A DNA stretch of 64,000 nucleotides from Marsupella aquatica (lineage: Eukaryota > Marchantiophyta). Positions 1 through 11,761 of the stretch are shown piece by piece. The stretch is taken from NCBI GenBank assembly GCA_973895155.1, contig OZ316894.1:12648001-12712000 (forward strand). Direction: 5' to 3'. Each line of letters opens with the position of its first letter. Position 1 is the stretch's first letter. A program made the translations under genes and the position numbers. The notes under the pieces were generated by a model. That model was not told the DNA's origin. It saw only the letters and a program-made list of their open reading frames with translations, and searched no databases.

Positions 1-51
1 GTGGCAGGGAGGCGCTCGATCCAATTGACTGTGCGTGGGTAGACGGGAGTT

Positions 52-1521
52 ATGTCTGAAAGGTCATCGGTGTCGGTAGACAGGAGTGAGCTTAATTTGA
101 ACAAGATGCCGGGCGAGAAGGGCGGCACGGAGAGGAAGGCGCTCATTAAGAATGCTGATATGTCCGACGAAATGCAGCAGGTCGCGATTGAATGCGCTAC
201 TCAGGTATGTTTCTACGGTATACCTAGTGCTGCTTGACGAGAACTCAAGATGAATCCACTATCCTTTTTGTGTGGGGATGCTGGCTGTCAGCTGATGTCG
301 AAGCTTTGTCCGTGTTCTCTTGGTCGACCTTGACTTAGATGACCCTAGCTGATGACAAGCGCACTTCACTTGGGCTCTGTGTTTTCAGTCGTACGGGAAT
401 GGCCCGCTCTTGAAGCAGCCGAACCCCAGCCCTTCAATCAGCTGAGCCCTAGTCATATCCAGCGTGTGAGTTTGAACACGTCTTTGAGTTATATCGATTC
501 AGATGGACGTCACACTTTCCCTGTGTCAGCTCTTGAAAAAGACCATACATGGTTCTCTGTGGAATCACTTGGCAATGACACTAGCGTACGTGTTCCTATT
601 TTTGGAGTACTTCACAGCAGTACGTTTGATTGGTTGATCTAATTCACCTAAACTACGCTTCGAATCCGACTTCGGTCTGTTTTGCTTGTCCTTTACAGAA
701 GGGTAGTCTTAAGGGGACCCTGCCCCTCAAATCCCATGTACCGCTGTAGTTTTCGAGTGGCCAGTGCCTGAACTGTCTTAGTTTCATCGCTCGAAAAGAA
801 CACCTGGATGGCCGCTCATGGAGAAGTACACTAAAAATCATTCCATGAATAAACTTTGTTTCTGAGTTTTGTTACTGGTTCACTATTTACTGGTTCATTT
901 GAAGGATTTGTTGCGGAGTCTGATATGTATATCCTTACTTTGCTATTAGACTGGAAGTTGGAAATCTAAGGTAGGAGCTATTTGGTTTCAATTTGTGTGG
1001 TCCTTAAACTTGACAATTCGACCTTCGCCTAGTGGCTGATCATCATTGCCCTTCGCGTTACTGCTACGTACCCGTGGTGCAATTTGAAGGCATTAAATAC
1101 CCACAGCGTGGAGAAGGACATAGCGGCATACATCAAGAAAGAATTCGACAAGAAGTACAACCCGACATGGCACTGCATTGTAGGCAGGAACTTCGGTACG
1201 TTTCGATAGATCCTGCTGCTATGCATATGCGGTGATCCTCTGATTGAGTTGTTTCGGCGTGCGAATGTTGGCTTCTGGAATATTCTCATGAGTGAAACGA
1301 ATGCCGCAGGGAGCCTCTTGACCTAATATTCTTCACTTGTCTATTAAGCACCCAGCAGAAACCATGTCTGACCAATTTTTCCTTGAATAAAACGCTTTCG
1401 TCCGACATTAGACACTGACGTACTTTTGCATGTCACAGGATCATATGTGACCCACGAGGCAAAGCATTTCGTCTACTTCTATCTTGGACAAGTTGCGGTC
1501 CTGTTATTTAAGTCCGGATAA
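52..1521 (+). CDS. DYNLL: Dynein light chain, LC8 type (three exons)
   Basis: LC8 light chains are small dimeric hub proteins, first known from dynein motors, that bind short linear motifs in partner proteins in the cytoplasm. Exons at 52-204, 1090-1195 and 1439-1521 join in frame with GT-AG borders to give 113 residues. Exon 1 ends in the family signature around [15 protein letters not shown]; exon 2 encodes [19 protein letters not shown] followed by [11 protein letters not shown]; exon 3 encodes [19 protein letters not shown] and ends LLFKSG then TAA. These match the LC8 helices, strand region and C-terminus almost residue for residue. The protein is about 24 residues longer at the N-terminus than the usual 89-residue animal form; plant LC8 proteins often carry such an extension. 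I chose the first ATG, 51 bases into the window, because it is in frame with the whole fold. The first intron (885 bp) contains a chance open frame (352-642) that I do not count. The promoter lies mostly outside the window. Confidence 0.95.
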
Positions 1522-3437
1522 TTTTCACCTAGCTACAAATTTCGGGAGCATTGTGTGCAGAGGACTGTTCTTGTGCCAAGACATGCCGTTTTGTCGTTCT
1601 TATCAAGGACGACTTGCTTTACTCAAACCCAAGTGGAGCTAATGAAGCAGCTTGTCCATTTCTAAAGGGCGGAAAAGTATTCCATACTCGATGTACAAGG
1701 ACAGGCTATGGGTTTTCGAGTTTGGTAAGACTTTCAACGTAATCACATTTTTGTGGATTGGCTTTGTGGATGCCATGCCCATGAATTTCTCACCTCTGCG
1801 GCGAGTTGTCAATAGACCTCATTCTTTCTCTAGGTCATAGCTCAGTTGTGGATGTTTCCAGTTTCGGTTGCTTTGCTGCAAACGAAAGTACTCGATAGGT
1901 GGGTTGCTGTGCCAAGACCCCGTAAGGGACTGTTAGCCCTTCGTAATAATTGGTTTCAGTGTAGCAATCTCGGGCGGCGTTGTTTGCTGGAGGCGGCGGT
2001 GGATTATAGTCGCAGGGGTGTCCTTTCATATTCCAGTGTATATTATCTCTTGGTAAATTACTCAAGTGACTAAGTCCGTGTCTTTGAGTAAAAGGTTGTT
2101 GTGAAAGCTCGTTTGCGGTTCACAATAGCCTCCGGGCGGTGTGTGACGATGTAACTGTTTTGCAGAACTAAAGCATCAGTCAGAACTGGACTTAAGTGTC
2201 TGGCGTTTAGTACAAACAATGTGGAACGGCTGCACCCTTCCAATGGCTATTTTCAGTGTTTAAGCTCTTTGATGTCATGGGTTTTATGGTTTAATACATT
2301 TGAGTATTCTGTGTGAAAGCCGTTGAGTTTTTTCCATCTGAATTGTTGTGTTGGCTGGCCGGAGGAACTCTTGATATTGCTGAATGTCCTCTTGACGACG
2401 CTTTCTGGCGCATTCCTACATGGTTGTTGCGCTCGTTGTCTTGGTTCTCACTCGTGGCGAGCTACCACAAGGTGATTGGCTCGATCGTTTCTTTTGCATA
2501 CGACCTGTCTAATAAAGGTTGTGGCCCTGATTCGTGGTCGGTTGGGGGCCATCAGATCTTCTGCTATCTACAGGAAGGCGAATGGATACATCTCTGTTTT
2601 AGGGGACCGAAAGGCTTGATTACTGACCCAGTAAGCATAGCACAGAACTTTGCATTGTTGAAATGGTTCTGTGGCACACCCAAGGGACTGGTGACTTGTG
2701 CAATGGAACCCAATGAAAAAATCCCAATGAAAAAATCAGTTGATTCGAGCTATTTGAGCTGACAGTGACACTCTGTTGCTAGGACGGTGATGATTCGGCC
2801 TCCACCTTGCAGAGAGGCAGATGAAGAGAAACACTGCTGAGGTCTTTATTTCTCTCAATAAATAATCCATTTCAGTAAAGAAGATTGAATTCCTTGTGCT
2901 AGTAATCACATGTCTCCTTGTAAGTATCCGTCGTAGCATATCTATTCCACATCATTTGTCTTTGAAGAAATGTCCTACAATGACTCAACTGAACTGTCTG
3001 TCAATGTAAATTATGTTGTCCTTATCACCACTAATCTCCATAATGTGCTTCCTCTAGTGCGAGTCTTTTGCAGAAGATTGTGATAAAACCTTTATCAGTT
3101 TGAGAACCTTGGTAGTGCGTGCTAACATCAATCATCACAAAATAATTAATATCACATAATATAATGGACCACACACAAATTTGGAGTGATTAGAATGGGC
3201 TTCGTAAGATTAGAACGATCCACCATTTTTATGGGATATAACAGTGGAGAATTTAATTATCACGTTTCATTCGAGTATGTTTTTTTGTCTACCCTGATTT
3301 CTAATCTAGACCTATTGCAGTGTCTACCAGGGTTGATATGTCAACTCCAGTCACAAACCATAAATATCTAAGCATTTGCACACAGACACAAAGGGTGGGT
3401 CTAGAGAATCAGATGGACACGATTAAGCATAGTGAAA

Positions 3438-3575
3438 TCACCAAAACGAGCAAGGTACTCTGTAAAAGCTGTCGTGTGATAGGAGGATAATATGATATTT
3501 AGATTCTCACCAAAAAAGAGCAAAGTACTCTGCAACTCTCAGTAGTGTTATAGGATGAGAATCTGATATTTTGAT
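3438..3575. repeat. 69 bp diverged tandem duplication
   Basis: Two adjacent copies start at 3438 and 3507. Both begin TCACCAAAA, share GAGCAA followed by GTACTCTG a few bases later, and end in a TGATATTT motif. The copies are clearly diverged, so the duplication is old. No function is evident. Confidence 0.6.
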
Positions 3576-4719
3576 TGTTAGGCCGAGCACATTGTCAACC
3601 ATTTGTCTCTATCCAGGCATTGTTTTCAGATTTTCCATGCAGCATATGGAATTTGATAACGCTGGATATGGAATTTGATCCAGCTATGATGGCCAATCCA
3701 TTCCTGCCATGTTATCACAAATACACAAATAAAGTCAACCTTCTTTCACAAATACTGACAAACTAAAACACAAAGAAACTTTCTAAGAACATACACACAA
3801 AGAAAATCAGTAGTCTAGATAATTTTGGAGTGAGTTCTGTTTAGGGTTATCACCAATAACATTGTCACCTCTAATTATTAATATTTTTTAACATGTTAAT
3901 TTATTTTTCAAAATTAGGGGTGACGGTAAAGAGTGTCATTTGGCTGAAAATCAAGGGCTACCCCTAATTAGTATGTGTGATACTAAATACTCTAAAGAGT
4001 GTAGTTGAATAGCATCAAGCTTAAATAACAAAAGGGTCATTGAATTAATTTACACTACTGCTCTTGGGGTCCTACCTACTATACAATTATGAAGAAAATT
4101 GGATTTCTCAAACTTTTGATTGATTCTCATCCAACTAATTGACGTAGTCGCCTTAAGAGCACCTCAACTCCTTTCATACAATTTTTCATACCAACAATTT
4201 TTTGGAACTATCTGTTGGGTGGCCTGTCCTATGCATTAACAAGGTAGGGGGCATTAAAATTTTAGTTTTTGTTGTCCTCAAATGTGTCTATGCAACTTTT
4301 GCTTCTCCTCTGCACCTGGAACTCTTCCCTTCTCTTGCACTCTCCTCCCCGTCCTCGAAACTTGTGACTCTCCTCCCTGCCTACAGCTAGTGCATTGATT
4401 CTTCTTTATCCATTCAAAACTTTCACTTTGATCATATATGATTTCCATTGACAACACTTTCTCTTAACATCACTCACTTTCAATATTGATCACGTATGCT
4501 TGACAACAATTTTACTTGGCATCATGACCATTCTCACAACACTTTTCCATATATAGCATGGCTAAAATAATGACAATTGCGCAACACACAAGAATATTAA
4601 ACTACTACTTATGGAGATTGTGTCATCTCTCCACATCGCCATTTTATGAGAGAATGCAGAAGTTGGGGTAGAGTACTTCATCAGTTATCAGTTTTTTCAT
4701 CCTTAATTTTTTTGAATCT

Positions 4720-4990
4720 CAGTTGAGTAGCTGAGATAGGCTTTTGCACCTTTGTGCATCTCAGCTGGGCCAATCTCGGCTGACCTCACCAAGATGGGTG
4801 TACAAATGAAAAACAAAATCCCCCCCCCCCTCCAAAAACAAACAAAAAAACCCAAATTTTCTATATAAAAAATATTCCCAAAATTACATGTCCGTACCAT
4901 ACGGGCACAACTAATCTCAGCTTGCCTCGCTGAGATGGGCAGCCAATCTCAGTTGGCCTAGCCGAGATGGGTGTCCATACGGTACGGATG
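4720..4990. repeat. Cluster of short palindromes built on TCTCAGCT/AGCTGAGA
   Basis: At least three stem-like units occur, each made of a TCTCAG(C/T)T half and a complementary (A/G)GC(T/C)GAGAT half separated by about 5-10 bases, for example around 4916-4940 and 4950-4972. The last pair is framed by a longer inverted repeat: GTCCGTACCATAC near 4890 against GTACGGA near 4983. A poly-C and poly-A tract lies between the two groups. This could be a foldback element or a decayed transposon end. Confidence 0.5.
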
Positions 4991-5817
4991 GCCCATAGTG
5001 AAAAAAAATTCAACAACAAAAAAAAAATCCTCTCAAATTTTGGAAAAAAATTTCAAAACTTTTTTCCCGTTTTTTTTCTCGCCGCAACTCGACAGTCTCT
5101 TTGAGATGATGTAGTATTGATATCAAGTAAATTGATAGAGATGACTGATAACTGATGAGGTGATTATATTCGCAGAAGTTCCACTCTTGAGTAAAGATAC
5201 TTTGCATGAGAATCTTTCCTTTTGAAATCTAAGTTCAGTTTTTATTGCAAGACCCATTGCAAGGCCCAAACTAATATTTCCCAATGTGTGCCATCTTCTT
5301 TGTCAAAGCTGATGGCACCAACATAAAGAGAGACACAATTGGAGCGATAGGCCACCAAACCTTAAAGGCAAATTTTAAGCAAAAGTACACATGGACCAAT
5401 AGATGTTCATTTACTACACCTAAGATACCTAGTACAAAGAAAGAAGTACATGCACATTATCTTTGGATCTAAGTTGTTGAAGCACTTGTGGAAATTGGAG
5501 TTCATAACATATTGTTACACCCAACCTTGTGATAGGGTTAGGGCCACTTTACAAGACGGGCGCGGCAATTTGAGTGCTTTCTACCAGGGCTGTTACAGAG
5601 CCCAACTTAATGTGTACGTTAGGACTCTAGACCAATCCAAGGCAGGAATCGTAGGAGCAAGCGGCCTGCCCATTTTTGCACCTCCGGAGGTCCGATAGTC
5701 TAGCGCCCAGATGAGAGTCCCGAGCCGGCTGGTCCAAGTTGATCCATACCAGAATGCAGGTTTGGTCGTTCCCGCAGCTCAACTTGCCGCGCCAGTATTC
5801 TAAAGCAAGAACCACCC

Positions 5818-5915
5818 GGGCAGGCTGAAACAACGGTCGTGATTGATTCGATCCTGAAAAAAGAGAGACTACATTGTCGTGCCCGTCTTGTCAAGTGGCC
5901 CTTATCTGCCATATA
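5818..5915 (+). pseudogene. Possible chromodomain remnant of a Ty3/gypsy element
   Basis: One frame reads VVIDSILKKERLH, then RARLVKWPL before a stop. This resembles the start of a chromodomain as found at the C-terminus of chromovirus integrases (a V-(D/E)-x-I-L segment, then a LVKW core). The surrounding island (about 5520-5915) is GC-richer than its flanks. No integrase, reverse transcriptase or LTR could be found next to it, so this is a weak call. Confidence 0.3.
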
Positions 5916-8737
5916 GCATGTTCATCCTGGAAATCACTTTTTTTTTGTCTTGTAGTAATTATGTAATTCATTTAATTTATTTTATGATAAAAGAAGTAAG
6001 TACATGTAAAGTATAATTATGCAAATAAATTTATATCTGTTAATTAAGAGTCAACGACATAACACACAAAGCCATAAATACACATGCAAAGAAAAGTACA
6101 AAAGTACTAAAGAGTTGTGCACATACACTGCAAATTTTCATTTGCTTCTAGGTAATGACAGTCAACTCAATTAAAACCATAAGTTTTGTAAAGGAAACCA
6201 CGAGGGGAACTTAGTACACCAGATGTGCACATTGTTCAAATTCATTTCTCTCACTCTCGTGAGACAAAAGATATTTCACTAAGGAGTCATCGAAAAGGGT
6301 AGATAAAACATTTATGAGAGGAGCCAGATACATTAAGTTCACTAACATTAAATGGGGTCCAAAATTTAATTCAAAATCAAATTAATATAAATGATTCACC
6401 TTGTTAAGTAAAATTAAAATCAAAATACTGGGCACAAAATCTAAATGAGACAAAAACTGAAAGGTGTATTCACCATATAGCATGTTCATCCCATGTGATA
6501 GGGTTATCTGCCCCTACAACCATGGAACTTGTGGATTGAATTTCAGAACTTGTTTGCTACGACTGAGTTATTCAGAGGAGCTATGTTCAATGAGCTGAAT
6601 AGAAACTTCCAAATTGGAATACTGTCACAGGATATACTGTCCTGGACATACACTGTCACGCAATTCCTGAAAGGAAAGAGATCTCTTCAAAAGCCTCATT
6701 TAATTATTTGAATAAGTCTCATGACCAGAGTAGTCTGTCAAAGGCTTTGAATGTCACAAAATACTTTGATGCCTTTCATAAGATGTAACCAAGCTTGAGA
6801 AATCATACCAAAATCTAGTCAGAAACCAAAAAAGCATGTTAATTGCAAACGACTAAGGCATACTGGGATTGACTCTCCTTAGAATGGCATCTCCAGGGAT
6901 ATCTGTGTCAAATTAAAATTAATACAATTAAAAAGAGTTATATACAATTGGTGATAAGCAAATTGGTCAAGCAGACCTCTGTACTGGTTAGATAAAACAA
7001 AAGCATATTCACAGGAATACTAAGTACTGTAGTACTCTTAAACTGGCTTTGTAGTGTCTAGTAGCAACATCATTGGAAGGTGGCCATCACTAGCTACGGG
7101 ACTTCCGTGCACCATCAAGATGGGCGATATTATTCAGGAAAATTATAACCTTTTCAAAGAGTCTTAACAAACTTAAATTTGCAAATTGACCTTGATCTTA
7201 CAAGGATGGTTAATGCATTTGACAAAAGGATTAGATGATCTTCATAGTGGTTGATAATTAGCATCTTTGTGGTTTGCCCGCTAGAAGCAATTAATGATCC
7301 TACTTCATTGCATTTTTCTGAGCTTTCCATATTAGTAGGGCAAAATCTTTCCTATAAAGGTCAGCCCAGTTTGTGTTTGCACTGTGGTCCCGATCCTCAA
7401 TTGCTTTGTTATGTTGTATCCTGCCCCTTGATACATTTGGACATCTGGGGAATTCACACTTAGTCAATTCATCCATTTACTCTGGTCAAAGGTCCCTTTT
7501 TTAGGAGAATGATAGGTATCAAAGGTGCATGTATACAGTCTACCGTGTCTGAGTGCAGGCTCCCGAAAAGACACCCCAAGCCTGCAGTTATACACGGTAT
7601 GCACTACGTAATAAATGCATTATCTTCATATCATGCACTTATGGGTATGTGCCAGCGTTCGAGTTGGCGCACTTATGCACGGAAGCTCACTATTTTGATC
7701 AGTCTGCAGTGTCAAAGGATAAACTAAAGGCATATACTTGGCATTCGACAGGTTGAGTTTGTAGTAGAAAATGTATGAGAAGGTGCTAAAATTGAAGCAA
7801 TGGCATTTGAACTCCATGACACAATCAATTGTGTACATTCGCCAAATGAATCAAAGAAATAAATTCTGGGAGTGTGATTAGAAACTTGCATTCCAATTGA
7901 ACAGATGGAATGTTGTGATACAAAATTCAGTTCCTAGTCGACTGAGACATTGATCTGCTTACTTGGAAACAATGCGGAATCTACATGTCAACTTCTCAAC
8001 GTAGACCTACTTGCCATCAGATTATTGACGGCCAGTCTGAATGTGCCACTACTCTAGTGACAAAGGTGGTTCCTCCAAATCAATATAGAAGGGCTCCTTT
8101 GATACAAGCTTCCCAATGCACATAGCAGCTAGCAGACAGCCAGTCCCAATGGACAGTGTAAATTCACTCAAACAACTTACTTGGGCAATGCTTGCAGATG
8201 CAGTGGGTTGCCTCAATGGAAGTGGGTTGCCTCAATGGAATTGTAGATTGTTGTCACCACATGGGAAGTATCTACATTGATTTCCGACGTAAGTATCCCT
8301 CCAAGCATCTCAAAATGTTGTTTCAGAAAAATATATCTCCCACGACAGACTCTTCCATCTTAAATCAAATGGCTTGTACAGTCCACGTAGGCGAGCTGCT
8401 TCCTGACTCTCAATCAACACTCATTTACGCTTCCATTGCTTTGGCTCCTTGCTGCTGCTTGCACCGATTGTCATTGCCAAGGCATTGCTAGCTTCCTTCC
8501 CCATCGCCAACTCCCAAAGACTCACAAAAAGGTGAGAAGAAAAGGCAACACAAAAAAACCCCAAAATGACCCAAAAAACATTGTGCAAGCCTGACTCCTC
8601 CCGGGCACAAGAGAGGCCATCCCGCCAATGTATTCTCTATTCCTAAAGCACATAACAAATGTGCAAGACATGCAGCTAGAGTACTTACACACTAAATTAG
8701 AGCTCTAGTGAGTCCATATCGTCAAAGTAAAATTTCC

Positions 8738-10024
8738 TCATCCAAGGGGTTCAGCAGTCCACCTGGGAATTGCAGCGCCATCCTCCATGATGTCCTCATT
8801 GTCAAGCCCACAATTTGTAGCAAAGAATTGGTCAATGTTTGATTGCTTTGAGCTCAAGCAAAACTTCTTGATTTTGTTCAATTCCAATGTCAGCGCATAC
8901 TTATCACACTCTTGTCGCTGAAGAAACTTTGTGGCACCCTCAAAATAAGCAATGTTTGTTGGAAATGAGATGTGGGGCTCAATCACTATCTCTCGTCTTG
9001 TACATCTTGAGCCTCGTCAGGATTCACATCCTATGCCTTAGATTCATTTGAGGCCTCATTGTCATCGTCTGCAATGTGATCAACCAAAAAATTGGCAATG
9101 TCTCCATTGCCAGTTGGAAATGTGGGAGCATTTTGAATGTTGTCTGCAGCTACATACTCATCTGCATCAAGTGTCACAAGATATGACAACTTTAATTGAA
9201 TCAGATGGTCTGCTAGGTCCTCCAAATTGTTACGCAGATCCTGATCATTTGTTGTTGCCTCCAACTCCAAGTTTATGTCCCGCCTGCAATGATTTGGCTT
9301 CCAATCCTTGTAATAAGTCACAAGCTGACAATGCTCCCAACATTTGTGTGATTGTTTGTTGAGTGACTCCATCACCCCATGCTCTCACAACCATTGTCAC
9401 AGCCTCGTAGACATCCATTTTGAACATTTGTGAATTGTCAAAATCTTGCAGCTGCTTCTTAATGAAAAAATGTTGATACCAACAATTGAAACTCTCAATA
9501 ATTCCAGCATCCGTAGGCTGAAATCTGCTTGTGGTGTGGCAGGGAGGAAGAAAAATTTCACCACCTTCAACTGGTCTGCAATAGGACCCAAGAGGTGTCC
9601 GTGGGCATTGTCCAGGAGGAGAGCCACATTTGTTCAACCCAAAGCCTTCATATGCTCCTTGAATCTCAGGATCCAAGCTTGGAAAACTATCCCTCTCATC
9701 TAGGCCTTCTTGTTGGCGTACCATTGAATTCCAAGGTTTTCAAGCCGCTTGATTTTGCACAGTGTGAAAATTGAGGTTTCTCATACTTGTTGATCACTAG
9801 AGGAGGGAGCTTGATACTCCATCCATGTTTGAGGTTAATGCAATGGTGATTCGGTCCTTGCATTTCTTCTGCCCATTCACGACTTTGGCCCGCAAGCTCT
9901 TGTTCAGTTGCAGCTTGTAAAATAAACCATTCTCATCCATGTTAAAGACATCTTTGTCTTTGAAAGCAGAGATGGTTGCCTTGAGGGCAAGAAATTGGTC
10001 CCACACTCCATCTCTGATCACACA
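8738..10024 (-). pseudogene. pogo-like transposase, DDE catalytic and C-terminal part (broken)
   Basis: The catalytic core is read in pieces across two or more frames, showing frameshifts. In order on the minus strand: FNMDENGLFYKL at about 9940 (first catalytic Asp), MALLLDNAHGH at about 9620 (second Asp), then SRFQPTDAGIIESF at about 9500 (third acidic position). The C-terminal region ends near 8740 with KQSNIDQFF, similar to the SxTDFF-type tail of Tigger-like transposases. A transposase of this family cuts and pastes its own element in the nucleus. This copy cannot be active. It is a direct continuation of the HTH fragments at 10332-10519 and 15284-15540. Confidence 0.85.
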
Positions 10025-10032
10025 TGAATCAC

Positions 10033-10323
10033 CTTGGGGGTCTCATTATATGGATGCCTCCCCATCGCCTACAACATTTTTAGGCCTTGGACCCCTAAAA
10101 TGTAAGAAAAATAAAAAATCTGACCCCTATAAAATTGGAATATTCTTGGAATATTCTAAAAATTTGGTTAGAAAGACCCTAATGTTTTTATAAGTCTCAA
10201 AATTGAATTTAAAAGACCCTATTGTTCTTCTACAAAATTCTTAAGTCTTCCCTTCAAACCAATAAAATAACCCTATCTTTTGTCGCACGTGATGTGCCAT
10301 TTTTGTGAAGTGAAACCCCTAAG
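10033..10323. mobile_element. ~300 bp inverted-repeat element, copy 1, with perfect 8 bp target duplication
   Basis: A 291 bp element with terminal inverted repeats CTTGGGGGTCTCAT / CTTAGGGGTTTCAC (10 of 14 identical). It is flanked on both sides by TGAATCAC (10025-10032 and 10324-10331), an exact 8 bp duplication. It has no coding capacity. The 8 bp duplication and short G-rich termini suggest a non-autonomous hAT-like element, but this is inference. It interrupts the pogo transposase. The interior shares strings such as GGAATATTC and CACGTGATGTGCC with the other copies. Confidence 0.88.
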
Positions 10324-10331
10324 TGAATCAC

Positions 10332-10519
10332 CCTTGCCATGCAAGATTCACATCCAAATGTTATGTCGTCTCCTAAACCCTGTCAACCATCCCATTGAGA
10401 ACTTGCATTCCTTCAATGCAGGGTTTGTTGTTTGTAATGCAATGTACATTTCCCATGCTTTCTCCATTAGAAGCTCATCCAAAAATGGCAGCCTTGCCTC
10501 CTACGCAATGAGAACCAGC
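10332..10519 (-). pseudogene. pogo-like transposase, middle HTH segment (broken)
   Basis: Minus-strand translation gives FSMGWLTGFRRRHNI near 10355-10400, the closing part of the CENP-B/Tc5-type helix-turn-helix (typically W-x-x-R-F-x-x-R-H-x-I). It lies between two ~300 bp insertions, and its sequence joins the catalytic fragment to the left and the N-terminal fragment to the right once those are removed. It contains in-frame stops. Confidence 0.75.
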
Positions 10520-10798
10520 CTCGAGGGGTCACTATATGGAGGGCCAACATCACGTGCGACGTTTTAGGGTTTGACCCCCCTAACTTATAAGTGAAAAATA
10601 TTTTTTGCAAAACCCTTTCTTTCTTTAAATTTTGCCATTTTTATTAAAAAACCCCTAAAAACTTTAAAGAAAGTATTTTTTACCATTAAATAGGCCTATG
10701 TGTTCTTTAAAGTTGATCAGTCAATAAAACATGCCCTATGTGTTCTTCCACCAAACTTTGGAAGTCTTCCTTCACACTGTAAACGATAAAAATTACAC
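10520..10798. mobile_element. ~300 bp inverted-repeat element, copy 3, left part (split)
   Basis: It starts CTCGAGGGGTCACTATATGG and is preceded by GAACCAGC (10512-10519). The matching right part is at 15220-15275, after the gypsy retrotransposon. It shares the CTATATGGA near the terminus and GAAGTCTTCC near the break with the other copies. The two parts together give about 335 bp. Confidence 0.8.
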
Positions 10799-11761
10799 CG
10801 GCGATATTATAGTTTTTTTTTAGGTTTAGAAGTGTCAACTAGAGGTCAACCAAGAGTATTTAGGAAGTAGTAAGCAAGGACCAGCGGTTATTCATTTTGT
10901 GGAGATGACAGAAAGGCTGGAAGTGGGGGAGGCGACCATCATCTCGATTAATGGTCGTATAGGAGTCGAGTTCTGCTATGAAGGCTGCGATGGCCTACTC
11001 GCAGATGGCAGAGTATGTGCCTTAGGCACAAGAGCTCGACAGAGAAGGCAAGGGGGGGTGAATATAGGAACCCCCGTTAGCAGGAATTGGTTAGCTCATG
11101 AGTGTAAGCGAAGGAGTGCCTATGTTCATGTTCACTATTCGGATCAAAGAAGGAAGCTGTCATGTATGGGATGCGGCGGGGCAACAATTGTTCGGAATGA
11201 AGGGCGAAGAGTTCCGCCAACGATTCACCACCGGCGAGGCCATCGAAGAACTCTGTAGAAAGGTCATGCGGAAGAAATGGAATCTGCTGCTAAGACGGGA
11301 GAACAGCCACAATCAGCGGATTACGTGGCGATTAATCACCGCCGAACAAGTAATCGTGGCCGGTGAACCGAGCAACCCCAAGGAAGATGACAGAAGTCAG
11401 GAGGTCGAGGCACATATGGCAAGATTAACAATCGGAAGTCCGGAAGCTTCCGGATCAGGCGCAACCGAAGGGAATCGAGGAGGCCGTTGCACAGTTCAGT
11501 AACCAGGAAGACAGAACTTCTTGACATAGTAATCAACAGTTCTTGGCTTCCACTCATCGTTCTGGTAGGCATTAGTTAGCGTTCTTGATAAATGAGCGAA
11601 GGAGATCAAAGAGGAGGCGCGAGTCGTCCAACTATAATCGGCGCACCCCAAGAAGTAGTAGAGGCCTCGGGCGAAGACGGACGCGAGGCATAGGTATTTA
11701 GAGCCTGTGGAGCGCTAGGCGCTCTGTCACTTTTTGCTAGAAGTCTGGGGCAAGGTAGAGC

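Larger units (their letters stand above)
1522..8676. other. AT-rich gene-free stretch with small repeats
   Basis: No recognisable protein or RNA gene after the LC8 stop. The longest open frame is 2313-2762 (+, 149 codons), which matches no family I know and has no visible splice context; it may be downstream transcribed sequence of the LC8 gene. The rest is AT-rich with scattered stops. Visible structure: a 69 bp direct duplication at 3438-3575, a C11 run at 4820-4830, a cluster of short palindromes at 4720-4990, and a GC-richer island at about 5520-5915 that looks like decayed retroelement sequence. Confidence 0.6.

Noticed and set aside
352-642. 96-codon open frame
   Set aside because: It lies inside the first intron of the LC8 gene on the same strand, matches no family and has no splice sites that would join it to LC8.
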